A stretch of 64,000 nt of DNA from contig OY776673.1 in the NCBI GenBank assembly GCA_963675555.1, positions 195,913,165 through 195,977,164 of the forward strand, written 5' to 3'. Of this stretch, positions 22,405 to 34,015 are shown piece by piece. This DNA comes from Leptura quadrifasciata. Taxonomy: Eukaryota > Arthropoda > Insecta > Coleoptera > Cerambycidae. Every line of letters starts with the position of its first letter. The stretch's first letter is position 1. The notes beneath the pieces were generated by a model. It was not told the origin of the DNA and ran no database searches. It was given only the letters and a program-made list of their open reading frames with translations. Position numbers and translations under genes: made by a program.

Positions 22405-24755
22405 TTAATAATAATAATAATAATCTTTATTTATCCTTTAGATCATAGACAATGATATAGGACAAGTCAAAATAAGAATAAATAATAATAAATATGTAAA
22501 ACATAAAACATGAAAATACTAATTCTACACATAACTGTAAATTATTACAAGTGGCATATGCAGTTGGAAAATAATAAGAATATCAATTAACCAATTCTAT
22601 ACAATAAGTAATATTGGTCAAGTCAATATATAATTAAAACATTTTTCGTATGTAATATAAAAAAATTACAGGGCGTCATACAAGCAAAACAATATATTAA
22701 AAACAGACAAGCAAATAAATATATCAAAAACAAACAAATAGATATATTAAAATATATGATTCATGATCCAAAATATATATACACATACACATAAACACAC
22801 ACATCTACACATAGTAACAAAATAAATATAAGTAAAATTGACGCACATACAAGTTCATACGCAGATATATATGCCAGAAATTCTAGCTACAATTTAAAAA
22901 CTCATTGATTGAGTAACAAGTTTACTCTACTAGCAGTTTTCTTACCATTTTTTTATAACGTCTGCATGGTAGGTCACGCACATTTTTTGGTAAGCTGTTA
23001 TAGCAAATTATACAATTATAGTACGGAGAATCTTTAAATGTTGTCGTTTTATGTGAAGGTATTGCATATAAATTACCATGTCTTGTACTATAACTATGAG
23101 CTACACCCAGAGTGTCAAATAGTGCCATATTATCCCTCGCAAAAAGCAAACATTTATAAATATAAACGTTGGGTACTGTAAGGATTTCATTGACCTTAAA
23201 CACTATTTTGCATGTGTCATTGTATTTCATATTAAATATGAGTCTTATTATCCTCTTCTATAATATCAATACTATTAATATCCGTGGATTTACCCCACAA
23301 AATTATATTAGAAGAGATGCAGGAGTAGGCCAACGCATAGTAAATATTTAACAAACCTGGTTGTCCGAGTGTATTTTTCATTTGCAATATGGCATAATAA
23401 GCCTTATTCAATTGTTTGCAAACATGATCGACATGACATATCCAACCGAGGTTACTATCAAGGTATGTTCCTAAATATTTGAAATTAGTTGAAAAAAGTA
23501 TCAAATCCTGAGTTAAAGGCCTCCTAAGATTAAAATTGATATATTTAGTTTTTCTTTCATTTAAAATGAGTCTATTACGCTGACACCATGCACTCATGGT
23601 CTCACAGACATAGCCAATCTTTATGTAGAGTTCCTCAGGAGTTGAAGCACAAATTGATACCGCTGTATCATCTGCATACATTGTGATATTACCTTCCTTG
23701 AAAAATTTAGGAAGATCATTTATATACAAAGAGAATAACAGCGGACCTAAAACAGATCCTTGAGGAACACCTAAATTAATGTCATTTAAATCAGAAGCTA
23801 CATTTTGATATTTAACAGTTAGTTTTCGGTTACTCATATAAGATATTAACCAGTCTAAAAATTTGCCTCGAATTGCAATATTTTCTAACTTAGTTACCAA
23901 AAATGTATTATTAGCAGTGTCAAATGCACTAGTTAAGTCAAACAAAATAGAGACAACATATTTGCCCTGATCCAATTTTTTGTAGACATAGTCTATAAAA
24001 AAACGCAGTTTCTGTAGATTTACCAGGTCTGAAACCATGTTGGCACGGTGTAAGTATGTTTTTAAGTTTGAGGAACTCAAGAACTCGAGATGTTGCAAAT
24101 TTTTCCAACAGCTTAGAAAATACACTTAACAGATGTATTTACCGATAGTTTTGAATGTCATTATTATTCCCATTTTTAAAGACTGGTATTACCGAAGCTA
24201 TTTTTAGACAGTCAGGGAAAATACCGTTATTCAGTGATGAATTAAATAAATATAATAGTGGAGTCTCCAAGTGTTGGATTATGCCTTTAAGAATTTGCGC
24301 CGTGACACCATCAATTCCAGATGATTTCTTATTTTTAAGATTCCTAATAACGTCATATAGCTCATTACCTGAAATAGGCTCAATATAGATGGATTCCATG
24401 ACATTGTCTGACAGTGTGCATGGCAACGATAAATTGTAGCTAAAAAAATCGTTAACTTTGTTAATAGCCGCAGATGCAAAGTGGGTAGAGAAAAAAAAAG
24501 GTTTGCTACTTCATTTTTGTCAGTAATAATATCATTATTGACCTTTAGCGTTATTAGGACATTTTCATTTTTGGTTCTACCTAACCGTTTGTTAATTGTA
24601 CCCGATGTTTCCTTTGTTTTATTTTGAGCATTTCTAATTTTATTTGTGAAATAATTTTCTTTAGCGTTGTTAATGTTTTTCCTATATTTCTTTTTCTTTT
24701 GTTTATACAATGATACTGTCATAGGGTCACGTGTATTTTTCATTTCCCAAAATAA
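22405..24755 (-). pseudogene. LINE ORF2 (CR1/Jockey-like), 5'-truncated and frameshifted
   Basis: Read leftwards from about 24750: a Lys-rich linker, then LKNKKSSGIDGVTAQILK and PDCLKIASVIPVFKNGNNND (24139-24426). Motif A, SILFDLTSAFDTANN, motif B, NLGVPQGSVLGPLLFS, and motif C, ITMYADDTAVSI, follow (23232-24125), then a thumb FKYLGTYLDSNLGWICHVDH and a C-terminal piece with HSYSTRHGNLYAIPSHK (22922-23230). Frames change near 23231, 24130 and 24430. The catalytic YADD is intact but the frame breaks make it inactive. The 3' end is a (TTA)n tail on the minus strand (22405-22424). No RNase H and no endonuclease are present. Confidence 0.88.
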
Positions 24756-25986
24756 TTATTTCATTTTTAATAACATTAAATATAAGACCGGGTGGGAACC
24801 ACCAAAGGAATAATTTAATATTTGATGGTATTCTAGAAATTTTGGAGAAAGGCTTGAACAGGTCAGGTGGTTCATGTAAGCGTAGTACAAGAGAGGTGAC
24901 TTTTTAAATGGAACACCCGGTATTTTCTTTGATGGCCTAATTTTAAGTTGCTCAAGCTGCTTTTATTTCAATGTGAAATGTGTTTATAAAAGCGTGATTT
25001 AGGTGCAAAAAGTGTTTGTAAAATCTACAATGATAAACTCCTTAGGTTACACTTCCATCTAATACATTAAAATAGAGAATAGCGTTCAAATAAAGCCTTT
25101 CAGCAAACTCATAGTTTCAACGGCAGCAATAACTAGTCAGTGATTGAAATTTACGTGTTATAGGTCGCCAAAAATCAACTCACAAAAATCCAAAAACATG
25201 GAGATTACAGGATGTTGCATAAAAATAAAATTACCTCTCTTATACTGGGCTTATACAAAGTGATCTAAAATAATCTCCCAATATCTCTGTATTTTTAGGA
25301 CCATTTTCTTTTACTTTTTCTGGCTTACTAAAAGGATAAGTAAGATCTAGAACGCCATATATTTTTGTGGACTTTTGTGTCGTAATAAAGAACTAACATG
25401 TCTTGAATTTATGATACTAAAAATACGTACTACGCAGAAGCGGAGAATGAGAAAACACCAGATAGGCTTTTTTCGACCACAGTCAGCGCCAACTCCGCGA
25501 TTGGTTGTGTTCGTTTATAGTCCATGGGCCAGCTCGCTGAAATTGAGTTTTTGGTAAAAAATGGCGGGGAGAGATGCCACTTCTACCACAGATTTCAGAT
25601 GTTATGAGAATGGAGAAAAACCCGGTAGACAATCTGGCGGTGGTAGCTTTTCAATATGGCGGATGAATAAATATGGCGGCTGTCTGTTTCCACTTAAACA
25701 ATAATAATTTTGTTCAAGGTCATTGGATTTTGTTTATTTTTTTGTTATGTTCCATAGAATTTCTTCTAATTCGCTATGTAGATCATATTTCATCAAATAA
25801 TAAGAAAACCTTAAAAAAATACATGCTATCAAGAAGAATATCAACTCCAAAGGAGTTTCAGTCTAATCGTCGGCCTTTTGCTCACATGATTTTAATAGCT
25901 GAAAACAGAAAGTTGGTCTTGCCACCCCCGAGGGTCATCTAAAAAAGCCAACAAATCTTCCCTGGGGAAATATTTGGTAGATAAAG
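24756..25986. other. No gene; possible small inverted-repeat element
   Basis: Contains the imperfect inverted repeat described separately (24884-25247). Around 25490-25680 the sequence is richer in GC and 'atggcgg' words. A 89-codon frame at 25673-25942 (+) has a hydrophobic N-terminus but no recognisable domain; it may be part of, or just precede, the family remnant that follows. Confidence 0.4.
24884..25247. mobile_element. Possible MITE with ~40-bp imperfect inverted ends
   Basis: Left end agtacaagagaggtgacttt then ttaaatggaacacccggta. The complement of the right end reads agtataagagaggtaatttt then atttttatgcaacatcctgta. The two align over ~40 bases with scattered mismatches. The ~365-bp size and lack of coding fit a MITE. 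The ends resemble mariner-type ends seen elsewhere in the window only weakly. Confidence 0.4.
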
Positions 25987-26860
25987 TTGCACCTTCAACT
26001 CAGGAAGAAGTCACGTCTTCAACATCTGCTTGTATTTATTATAGATGACATGGCATTAATACAAAAGCTTCATGGTGAAAATCAAACTTTTCAAGAACTT
26101 TCGGATTGCATCCTTGCTCAATTTATGAATTCAGGTAGATTCAGTGAAAGAATCGATATTGTCTTTGACATATATAAACAGAACTCAATAAAATCTGCGG
26201 AAAGAATGAATCGCGGTGCAGATGATGGTATTGTATTTTCGGAAATAAGAAGTGGTCATAAAATAGTTAACTGGAAAAGATTGCTGAGAAGTTGTGAGTC
26301 CAAGACAAAATTGACAAAATACCTTATTGACAGCTGGAAGGAAGAAAAGCTGAGACATAAGCTTGGTCACAAGATGCTCTATGCAACATATGAAGACCGT
26401 TGCATCAAAATTTGGAGTAATGGTTCTGAAGTCATGGAGGAACTGATTTGTTTTCATGAAGAGGCAGATATCCATTTATTAAACAAGCCATGAAAAGTTA
26501 CAAAAATATAATTTGTATTTCGGATGACACAGATGTCTTGCGTTCAGTGAACATTTTACAAGCAACTTCGTGAGACCTGGTTAAAGAAACAGCGTTCGAT
26601 TTGTTAATATCAACAACCTTTGACTTTCTGTAGGCTCTGCTGTGGTTGCTGCTTTAATGGCATATCATAGTTATACAGGCTATGATACGACAAGTGCTTT
26701 TTCTGGTTTAGGCAAAATAAAGGGTTTGAGACTTCTCACAAAGAATCCTGCTTATGTAGATGCTTTTACAAAATCGGGATCCAACTAGGCTCTAACTCCT
26801 GACGTATTTTCTGTCCTCGAGAAGTTACCTTCTCAACAGACCGTATGACTGTAGTAACAT
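25987..26860 (+). pseudogene. N-terminal/middle part of the same uncharacterised Cys-rich protein family
   Basis: A 168-codon frame (25987-26493) contains FIIDDMALIQKLHGENQTF, RIDIVFDIYKQNSIKSAERM and NRGADDGIVFSEIRSGHKIV, then a WKEEKLRHKLGHKMLY stretch and FHEEADIHLL. After frame breaks follow IICISDDTDVL (near 26500-26540) and AYHSYTGYDTTSAFSGLGKI (near 26655-26720), ending ALTPDVFSVLEKLPSQ near 26790. The order 'MAL.Q...IDVVFD.Y...SIK.AER.NRG, EEAD, EDTDV, H.FTGCDT.SAF.G.GK' matches, from memory, the unnamed repeat-associated family whose C-terminus appears at 548-944. The usual GCDT is GYDT here. I see no inverted repeats around this copy. Function unknown; the EEAD and DTD acidic motifs could suggest a nuclease, but that is speculation. 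Confidence 0.65.
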
Positions 26861-28134
26861 CGACAACTGTATGCATCTAATTTGGATTACGATTAGTTTG
26901 GAACACAATTATGTATACATCTAAGATTCTCAACTAAGGATCTCCTCGGACGGCAACTTTCCAGTTTGCCATACAGGTTTATATGTGTTGAGTGAGAGTT
27001 TGCGAAACTAAGTGGCATATTATACCCATATTATATATGTATTTTGTTTTTGGCTATTCAAAATTTAGAAATATTTGGGTTTTTATATGTTAAATATAGG
27101 TAAAAGTACATTCAATTAATGTTCTAATAATGTGGGTAGGTATATTTATGTACATACATAGTTGCGTAGGTACTTGTTAGATATACATAAGTTCATACAC
27201 ACATTTGCCTTATTTTTCTGTAATACTTGAAAACCTTTTATGATATCACGCTCTGTAACCTATTATCTACTATCGCTTTATCATATAGATTGTAGATAAC
27301 TGGTACAAATATATCATTAAAACGTAGACTGCTGTGTGGGCATATATATCTACGCTAGCTGTTACCTAATTAATTAATTTAATGAATCGAAAAAATTCGT
27401 TATCGTCAACTCTAATTGACATTATTGTTTCTTTAAATTCACCCATGAAAAATATATACCATTATTAAATCAGTAACTATAATAGAGGTATAGTATTTGG
27501 ATACCCTTAACAATTTTGGGAGCCTTCTAGCTAGGTTGCAGTTATCTTATTTGCTAGTGGCGCCAATTTATACGTGTATTTGAGAATTTAGTGTGTATAT
27601 GTTTAAGATTTGGTAGTATAAATTATTAACCTACCCCCTTCACCAACTAGAGTTGAGCTAGCCCTCGGCATACTATTACGAGGCTCTGCGATTCAAATGC
27701 TATTATTCATTTTTTTTTTTCTTGTTTGTTTCTTTTGGTAATTGACCAAAAGGGCTGGTAGCAATTCCGAAAGATTTGGAACAGATATTAATAACGTATT
27801 TCCACTCTTTTGATTGATAGCCAAAATATACGTGTGTTTTTTTTTAGTGTACGTGTACCAATGCTCTCACTCTCTGAGAGTATTTTTAATAATTTCATGG
27901 GATTAACTCTAAATATTTCAAGATTCGCCTAAAAAATTACACATTAATACGGTGCCATAATATGTGTGTGAAAATTTGTATGTCGTGACACGTCACTTAG
28001 AATTAACACTGGTTTAACGTGTTGTACTGCTGCGATTCTGGCACTAATAATCAACCACATTAATTATTGATAGCTTCGCTGATTTCTTCTCGAAATTCTT
28101 CACACCTCCCAATTCCGGCGTCAAAAATATTAAC
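26861..28134. other. No recognisable gene
   Basis: AT-rich, nothing supportable. Confidence 0.5.
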
Positions 28135-28520
28135 GACAAATGTCCGTTATCATTGAGGATGAGATAAATGAGGCCATTCAAAAAACTAAAGCCACTATGA
28201 CCATGGGTCCCAATCTAATTTCTGCATTTTTTATTAATTTTGTGCAACTGTACTTGTCAAAGCAGTATTAATTATTCATAATCAAATGTTAAGAAGTGTT
28301 AGTTTTCCTCAGGAGTGAAAATCTCCATTTATATGTCCTGTATGCAAAAAAGTTGACTTGAACGAAATAATGAACTATAAACCAGTTACTATCATTTGTA
28401 ACGTGGAATATTTTTTTTAAGTAACTCTTCACTCCTCCGTATATTCCCATGTCTTTGGCACAATATCTATCGATCAACATGAAAGGTAGGTCAACTGCTA
28501 GAAACATGTTGTCCCAAATA
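28135..28520 (+). pseudogene. Heavily decayed LINE RT fragment
   Basis: Fragments in three frames fall in RT finger order: IIEDEINEAIQKLKP and ATMTMGPNLISAFFINF (the 'LK..KS.GPD.I...' region), PFICPVCKKVDLNEIMNY with KPVTIICNVEY ('P.FKKGD....NYRP.SI'), and SIDQH followed after a shift by MKGRSTARNMLSQ ('QHGF..GRST...L'). All catalytic motifs are missing. Confidence 0.6.
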
Positions 28521-29139
28521 AATAAATAAATTCCCAGTTTTGACAATATTGCAAATTAAATTTAAAAAATCCGTCTAATTAAAGAATATTGCTATGAGAA
28601 TTTTATCTCGTTTGGTCGGTTTTACCTAATTAATTTAACCTTAATCGCAGTTTGACTTGTATGGAATGAACATTTTATTTATTTTTCCGCAACCTCTTGT
28701 TTGCTTCAAAAGAGAAATTAATTTTACTGGCTGCTGGCACAGTCACTTCATTATACAAGCAAAATTAATTTGGGTTACCTAATTATAATCTCGACTTTGT
28801 TAAAAAATATGAACATAGAAAGTAATGCTTCTTTTAAATTTCAATTTTAAAGTCAAACTTCCTAAATAATTTAATAAATTTACTCATATTTCCCGGATTA
28901 GCTTTAACCTTATAAACAATTTTCCGCAAACCGATCCAAATAAATTAGACCCTCTTCCTGGGGGGTTGCCAAAGACATAAATTGAATTTGTGACATTGTA
29001 TAAGGTACATTTTATAGAAAGATTTTCCATTATAATCTGAATGAAAGTCGAATTAAGTAGAATTTATATTCATATGTGCTACTTCGTCCACATCATTGGC
29101 TCTATGGGATACAGAGCTGTAGCTTTCGTAGTTAGGCCG
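28521..29139. other. No recognisable gene
   Basis: AT-rich, nothing supportable. Confidence 0.5.
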
Positions 29140-29375
29140 TAATAATAAATAAATATAAATACACCACAGGTAATGACAACCCCCTTTATCCCAGAAGGCT
29201 CTAGAAGAGCCTTGTGTGGGAGGGGGCTACACATTGAGAGACAAGGGACACACACCCAATATCCGTGTATAGTGAAAAAATCCCTCTCACAGTATTTTCT
29301 ACTGCCACGGCCGGGGATCGAACCCGGAACTTTTGGGTGAGAGGCAAGTGCGCTTACCTCTCGACCATCAGTCAT
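29140..29375 (-). mobile_element. tRNA-derived SINE, copy B
   Basis: Same element as 13970-14209 in opposite orientation. The tRNA-like head is at 29300-29375 with box B gggttcgatcccc and box A tggtcgagaggtaagc. The body carries tgtagccccctcccacacaa, and the 3' end reads tacctgtggtgtatttatat followed by an AT-rich tail rather than pure poly(A). Few differences from copy A. Confidence 0.85.
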
Positions 29376-30250
29376 AATGATTTCTACAATTCAATAAATT
29401 TAATTTCCTATCTTCTTAAATATGTGAATATTTCACATTTATAATTAATTTGTTGAGAATAAAATCTTAATTGTCTTTTTTATCCATTACTGTTTTAGTT
29501 AGAAGTTGATTTAATTTTTTAACTTGATGTACCAACTTACGGTATGCATTGCTGCCACTACAGTCAAACTCTCAGCCGGGTCGTCCACGTGCACGCTGGG
29601 TTGTACTGAGCTGATACTTGTTGTCAAATTCGACCAAACAAACAGGTGAGAAACAAAAGATAAAAGTAAATAAAAAAATTACTGAATTATTATTAGAACA
29701 CTGGAAATTACCAAATTAAAAATGTTGTTCGCAGGATGCAAGGTTTGTGGGTATTCAAGATAATTTATCACAAGCAAATTTTAAAGAAATGATTAAAATA
29801 AAACACTTTATTGAAAATATCTACATGTGAAAGAATTAACTAAATATATGTGAATATGGGTATGGCTGGCAGTATTGGATGAAGCTTTCGTATAAATAAC
29901 ACTTCGTCCGATACTGCCAGCGAGTTCGCTCTAAGGAGTAGGCAGATTGAGGCCTTAGAGACGGATCGTGGTGAGATCTGGGGAGTAGGCAGATGAGACC
30001 TCGGAATCGAACCAGTTCCACGAACTCCTAGTATATATATTGATATGAAAAATAAAATATTAAAAAGATGCACCTTTTAAAATCACACAAAATTTATGAA
30101 CTTCAGAATCACAAAACATCAAAACGTCACTTGAGAATAAATAAATTAGATACATAAAAGGTACATCAAAAGAAAGAGGGAGAAACAGGGAGAAAGAATC
30201 AAGTGAGAAAGGACAGAGAAGAATAGTACAAGTATGAAAATGAAATTTGA
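29376..30250. other. No gene; possible SINE trace
   Basis: Around 29905-30020 the minus strand has a box B-like ggttcgattcc (30013-30003) and the word gagtaggcagat is repeated twice on the plus strand (29935 and 29981). There is no box A, so I only note it as a possible tRNA-SINE trace. The part at 30160-30230 is purine-rich. Confidence 0.35.
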
Positions 30251-30367
30251 CCAGTGTTGTTATTATTATTATTAGCCGTTACTCGAGTCCGAGTATAAAA
30301 ATGTTACAGTCGATAAATTGTGTACAATAAAAAACAAGTAAAAGGTGTAGTCTATTGTAATTCCCAT

Positions 30368-33300
30368 TCATCTACGGTGCACACGACTATGGCTATAGAG
30401 GCCAATTCGGGAGAGCACATGTCGACCGCAGTCAGGACAAACATAGACCTGGTTAGGTCTTGGATTCGGCCTTCTTGCAGCAACGTTTCCTTGATAGCTG
30501 GCCACAACCCCTCGCCATTCGGTTCTGTCCGCTGCAGGTTGTTCCCATTGCTCGTCTGCAATATCGCAGGATTTTAGATTTTCATGGAGAGCGTCTTTGA
30601 ACCTCTTTCGTTGACCGCCACGCCTTCTTCTACCGCTTAGCAATTCACCATAAAGTGTACATTTAGGAAGGCGGTTATCATGCATACGATGCACGTGACC
30701 TGCCCATCTTAGGCGTGCTCTTGAAATAAGCACCTCAGTTGGAAGGCTGTTTGCTCTCCTGAGTACTTCCACGTTTGATATGTGATGGAACCAACGGATT
30801 TTCATCATACTTCTGAGGTGTCTTTGCTGAAAACGTTCTAATTCTTTCACATGACGACGGTAAGTGACCCAGCTTTCACATCCATATAGCAGTGTTGGAA
30901 TGACAACTGCTCTGTAGACAGCCATTTTCGTTGACAAAGCAAGGTCGTGGTTGTCAAATACTCTCTCTCTAAGTCCCCAGAGCGCTCTAGATGCAGCGTT
31001 AATTCTATTGCGAATCTCGCTGTCCATGTTTGCTTTGTCATTAACAACGTTGCCTAAGTAATTGAACTGATCCACCACTTCAAGAGAATTTCCGTTAAGT
31101 GTAATGTCTATTTGGTTCACTTGATGAGGAGTTGACATAATCTTAGTCTTTCCAATGTTGATTTTAAGTCCCAAGGAATCATAGCTCTGGGCATACACAT
31201 CTAAAAGTTCTTGAAGCTCTTCCGGCGTAGAGGCTAAAAGTGCACAGTCATCCGCATACTGGAGATCACAAATGAATCGTGTGCGTGTCTTCGTGAAAGC
31301 TCTAAAGCGCCCTATGTTAAAGAGACCGCCATCAAAACGGTATCTGAGACCTATTCCTCTGACTGTCAGTTTGTTGTCAACAATAATTGTTAGAGCAGTG
31401 GTAAACAAATTAAAGAGTAGGGGTGCCAGGACACATCCCTGCCTAACTCCAGTGAGGGTTTGGAAAGGTTCGGTTGCCTCATTATTATACATAACCTGGG
31501 CGTTGTTGTTTGTATGTAGACGGCGACATACTTCCACAAATTTTTTAGGGATACCTAAGCGGAACATAATTTTCCAGAGCACTTCCCTGTCCACCGAGTC
31601 AAACGCCTTGGTTAAATCAATGAAGGCCATGTGAATTTCTCCTTGATGTTCGAGTGCTTTTTCTTGAAGCTGTTTAAGTGTGAAGATTAAATCCGATGTG
31701 CCTCGGTTTGGTCTAAAGCCACTCTGTGTTTCAGGAAGTAGATTTTCCATAACAGGTGTTAGCCTATTTGCCATCGCTTTAGTGAGTATCTTCCCTCCAA
31801 CAGCCAGGAGAGCTATACCCCTGTAATTTCCACAGTGCGCAGCGCTCCCTTTGTTTTTGAAGAGGTTGATTAAAAGTGTATCACGAAACTCCTGCGGAGC
31901 TTGACCACTTTCCCACACGACATCAAACAGTTTTTTGAGGTAGGGTATGAGCTCTGACGACACAGCTTTAAAGATCTCAGCTGGGAGTGAGTCGGCGCCG
32001 GGAGATTTGTTATTTTTTAGCTGCCCAATGGCGGTTAAGATCTCTTCCGTTGTTAGTGGTTTGTCTAAGTCTTCGAACGTGTCATATTGAGGGATAAGAT
32101 TTATAATATCGTGATCGGCTTGACTTTGCTGGTTAAGAATGTCCGAGTAGTGTTCTTTCCATCGGGCTCTTATTTCCTGGTCTTCTTTGAGGAGATTTCC
32201 ATTTAAATCTTTAATAGGGCACATATTTTTCCGACTGGGGCCGTACACTGCTTTTACTCCTTGAAAGCAATTCCTGTAGTCGTGTGAATCGGCGTACCTT
32301 TGAATTTCTCTGGCCTTGCTTGCCCACCACTCGTTCTTTATTCTTCTGATTTCGCGTTGCGTTTCATACTTAGATTGGGTAAAAGCTTCTGCTTTTGATA
32401 AGTCGTTGGGGTGGTTGAGAGCGTTTTGGAAGGCAATATGTTTGCGGTCAAGAAGTTCTTGTATAAAAGCTTCATTATCATTGAACCAGTCCTCCTGTTT
32501 TTTACTTGCTGCAGTGCCAAGAATTTCCTCACTCGCACTTTTTAAACTGTCTTTAATTTGTGTCCAGGTAGCAGCGACATCTACAGAATTGGTTTCTTCT
32601 AGTGCACTCAAATTCTCTCGAACTTTTTGCTTTAGCTGTTCGACGGTTTGTTGGTCACGCAATTTACTAATACAGAGACGGAGTCTACGTTTTACTTGAG
32701 TTCTTCGGTGTTTGGGTCTCATAACAATTTTCATTTTAGAGACAACAGGACGATGATCGGTCCAACATTCGCTATCAATGCGCGCCTTTGTAATTTGGAC
32801 GTCCTTGAGGTGCTTCCTACGTACGATAACATAGTCCAGTAAATGCCAGTGACCTGATCTGGGGTGACGCCAGGTGCCTTTAAATTTATTCTTTTGTCGG
32901 AAAATGGTGTTTGTTATAACTAGATCATGTTCGGCGCATTTAGTTAGGAGTAGTTGACCGTTAGCATTCATGTTGCCCAAACCGTTCTTGCCTATAATGC
33001 CTGGCCAGGTGTCTGCATCTCTCCCTACTCTAGCGTTAAAATCGCCAAGAATAACGAGTCGTTCCGTTTTAGGTATTCTACAGAGGGTTTCTTCCAGCTG
33101 TTGATAGAAGCTTTCCTTGGTTTCGTGACTGGCATCCAGAGTGGGAGCGTAGGCGCTTATTAAATTTACCGCGTTGCCATCTGATAGCTCATAGCGTAGC
33201 ACCATTAGACGCTCGGGTAGGCCTTGTGGTACTTGTGTTAAGTTGGATATAAGTTGATTCCGAACGGCAAATCCTACTCCATGTTGTCTTCTTGAATTGG

Positions 33301-33637
33301 TGGGAAGACCTTTCCAATAGAAGGTGTAGTACTTTTCTGTGAGAGAGCCTTCCTCCAAAAATCGAGTTTCGCTGAGAGCTGCAACGTCAACATTGAGTCG
33401 GTGAAGTTCTCTATCTATTAGAGCAGTTCTTCTTTCAGGCCGACCGGTGCGAGTGTTGTCGTTCAAAGTACGAACATTCCAAGCGCCGTAGATGAAAGAA
33501 TTAGTTTTGTTGGATTTAACTTGCCGGTGTTTTTTCGACATTCGATGAGGTGTCCCTGTGGGCACCCTCCCCCGGAGATCCGATCGGGAGGGTATTTTAC
33601 CTCCGGATGATTTTGTCCCACTTGAACGCTCCATCAT
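30368..33637 (-). CDS. LINE ORF2-type protein: endonuclease, reverse transcriptase, C-terminal C2H2 zinc finger
   Basis: 1089 codons, no interruption. N-terminal apurinic-like endonuclease (about residues 45-310): YGAWNVRTLND, AALSETRF, VILGDFNARVGRD (~residue 196), LLDYVIVRRKHL and CWTDHRPVVSKM (~289), all catalytic signatures present. RT (about 540-830): LKNNKSPGADSLPAEIFK, motif A MAFIDLTKAFDSVDRE (~675), motif B GVRQGCVLAPLLFNLF (~729), motif C LQYADDCALL (YADD ~793). After the thumb comes a long connection region (LLYGCESWVTYRRHVKELER, RLRWAGHVHRMHDNRLPK). The protein ends in VCPDCGRHVLSRIGLYSHSR-VH, a C-x2-C-x12-H-x3-H finger (last ~25 residues). There is no RNase H and no separate gag ORF. 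EN-RT proteins like this are often annotated as craniofacial-development-protein-2-like; I place it loosely with RTE/CR1-group LINEs and leave the clade open. Probably competent for retrotransposition. Confidence 0.93.
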   Translation of the reverse strand: MMERSSGTKSSGGKIPSRSDLRGRVPTGTPHRMSKKHRQVKSNKTNSFIYGAWNVRTLNDNTRTGRPERRTALIDRELHRLNVDVAALSETRFLEEGSLTEKYYTFYWKGLPTNSRRQHGVGFAVRNQLISNLTQVPQGLPERLMVLRYELSDGNAVNLISAYAPTLDASHETKESFYQQLEETLCRIPKTERLVILGDFNARVGRDADTWPGIIGKNGLGNMNANGQLLLTKCAEHDLVITNTIFRQKNKFKGTWRHPRSGHWHLLDYVIVRRKHLKDVQITKARIDSECWTDHRPVVSKMKIVMRPKHRRTQVKRRLRLCISKLRDQQTVEQLKQKVRENLSALEETNSVDVAATWTQIKDSLKSASEEILGTAASKKQEDWFNDNEAFIQELLDRKHIAFQNALNHPNDLSKAEAFTQSKYETQREIRRIKNEWWASKAREIQRYADSHDYRNCFQGVKAVYGPSRKNMCPIKDLNGNLLKEDQEIRARWKEHYSDILNQQSQADHDIINLIPQYDTFEDLDKPLTTEEILTAIGQLKNNKSPGADSLPAEIFKAVSSELIPYLKKLFDVVWESGQAPQEFRDTLLINLFKNKGSAAHCGNYRGIALLAVGGKILTKAMANRLTPVMENLLPETQSGFRPNRGTSDLIFTLKQLQEKALEHQGEIHMAFIDLTKAFDSVDREVLWKIMFRLGIPKKFVEVCRRLHTNNNAQVMYNNEATEPFQTLTGVRQGCVLAPLLFNLFTTALTIIVDNKLTVRGIGLRYRFDGGLFNIGRFRAFTKTRTRFICDLQYADDCALLASTPEELQELLDVYAQSYDSLGLKINIGKTKIMSTPHQVNQIDITLNGNSLEVVDQFNYLGNVVNDKANMDSEIRNRINAASRALWGLRERVFDNHDLALSTKMAVYRAVVIPTLLYGCESWVTYRRHVKELERFQQRHLRSMMKIRWFHHISNVEVLRRANSLPTEVLISRARLRWAGHVHRMHDNRLPKCTLYGELLSGRRRRGGQRKRFKDALHENLKSCDIADEQWEQPAADRTEWRGVVASYQGNVAARRPNPRPNQVYVCPDCGRHVLSRIGLYSHSRVHRR

Positions 33638-34006
33638 TTTTTTAAAGCCTTAATCGACTGAAAACGAAGCTGCATTTGAAGTTTTAGCTGGAGCAGGTAT
33701 GCAACTGACCAGCTCTGTTGCGGAAGGCGAGTGGTGTGGTCCCATGGCACAGAAGGAGACTGCGACGATGGGGTAACCAAACGATTCCAAAAGCAACCTT
33801 TGTGTGCGGTGGGTTATTTTTACCGCACTCTTCGTGAGAAGGTGGATGTGCTCACGGCAAAAGGTAAGGGTTATTCCGCCCTTACTCGGTCGTTAGAGCC
33901 TCGTTAGTGAAAACAGGGTGCACCAAGTTCAAATTGAACTCGCGAAGGTGAGGTTAACAATTGAGTAGGAGAGGCTATAACTTGCGCTTCACTACCCCAT
34001 TACACC
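33638..34006 (-). other. 5' leader of the LINE
   Basis: Non-coding in the ORF sense; moderately GC-rich compared with flanks. As in other LINEs it should carry an internal promoter, but no specific motif is identifiable by eye. Confidence 0.5.
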
Positions 34007-34015
34007 CCAGTGTTG

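Larger units (their letters stand above)
30260..34006 (-). mobile_element. Full-length LINE with 9-bp target-site duplication
   Basis: The element is bounded by the direct repeat ccagtgttg at 30251-30259 and 34007-34015. On the minus strand it consists of a ~370-bp 5' leader (34006-33638), one long intact ORF (33637-30368), and a short 3' UTR (30367-30260) ending in a (TAA)n tail, read as ttattattattatta on the plus strand. Intact target-site duplication, intact ORF and defined tail point to a complete and recent insertion. Confidence 0.88.

Noticed and set aside
29905..30020. A third tRNA-SINE family.
   Set aside because: Only a box B-like word and an internal 12-bp duplication are visible; there is no box A or tail.
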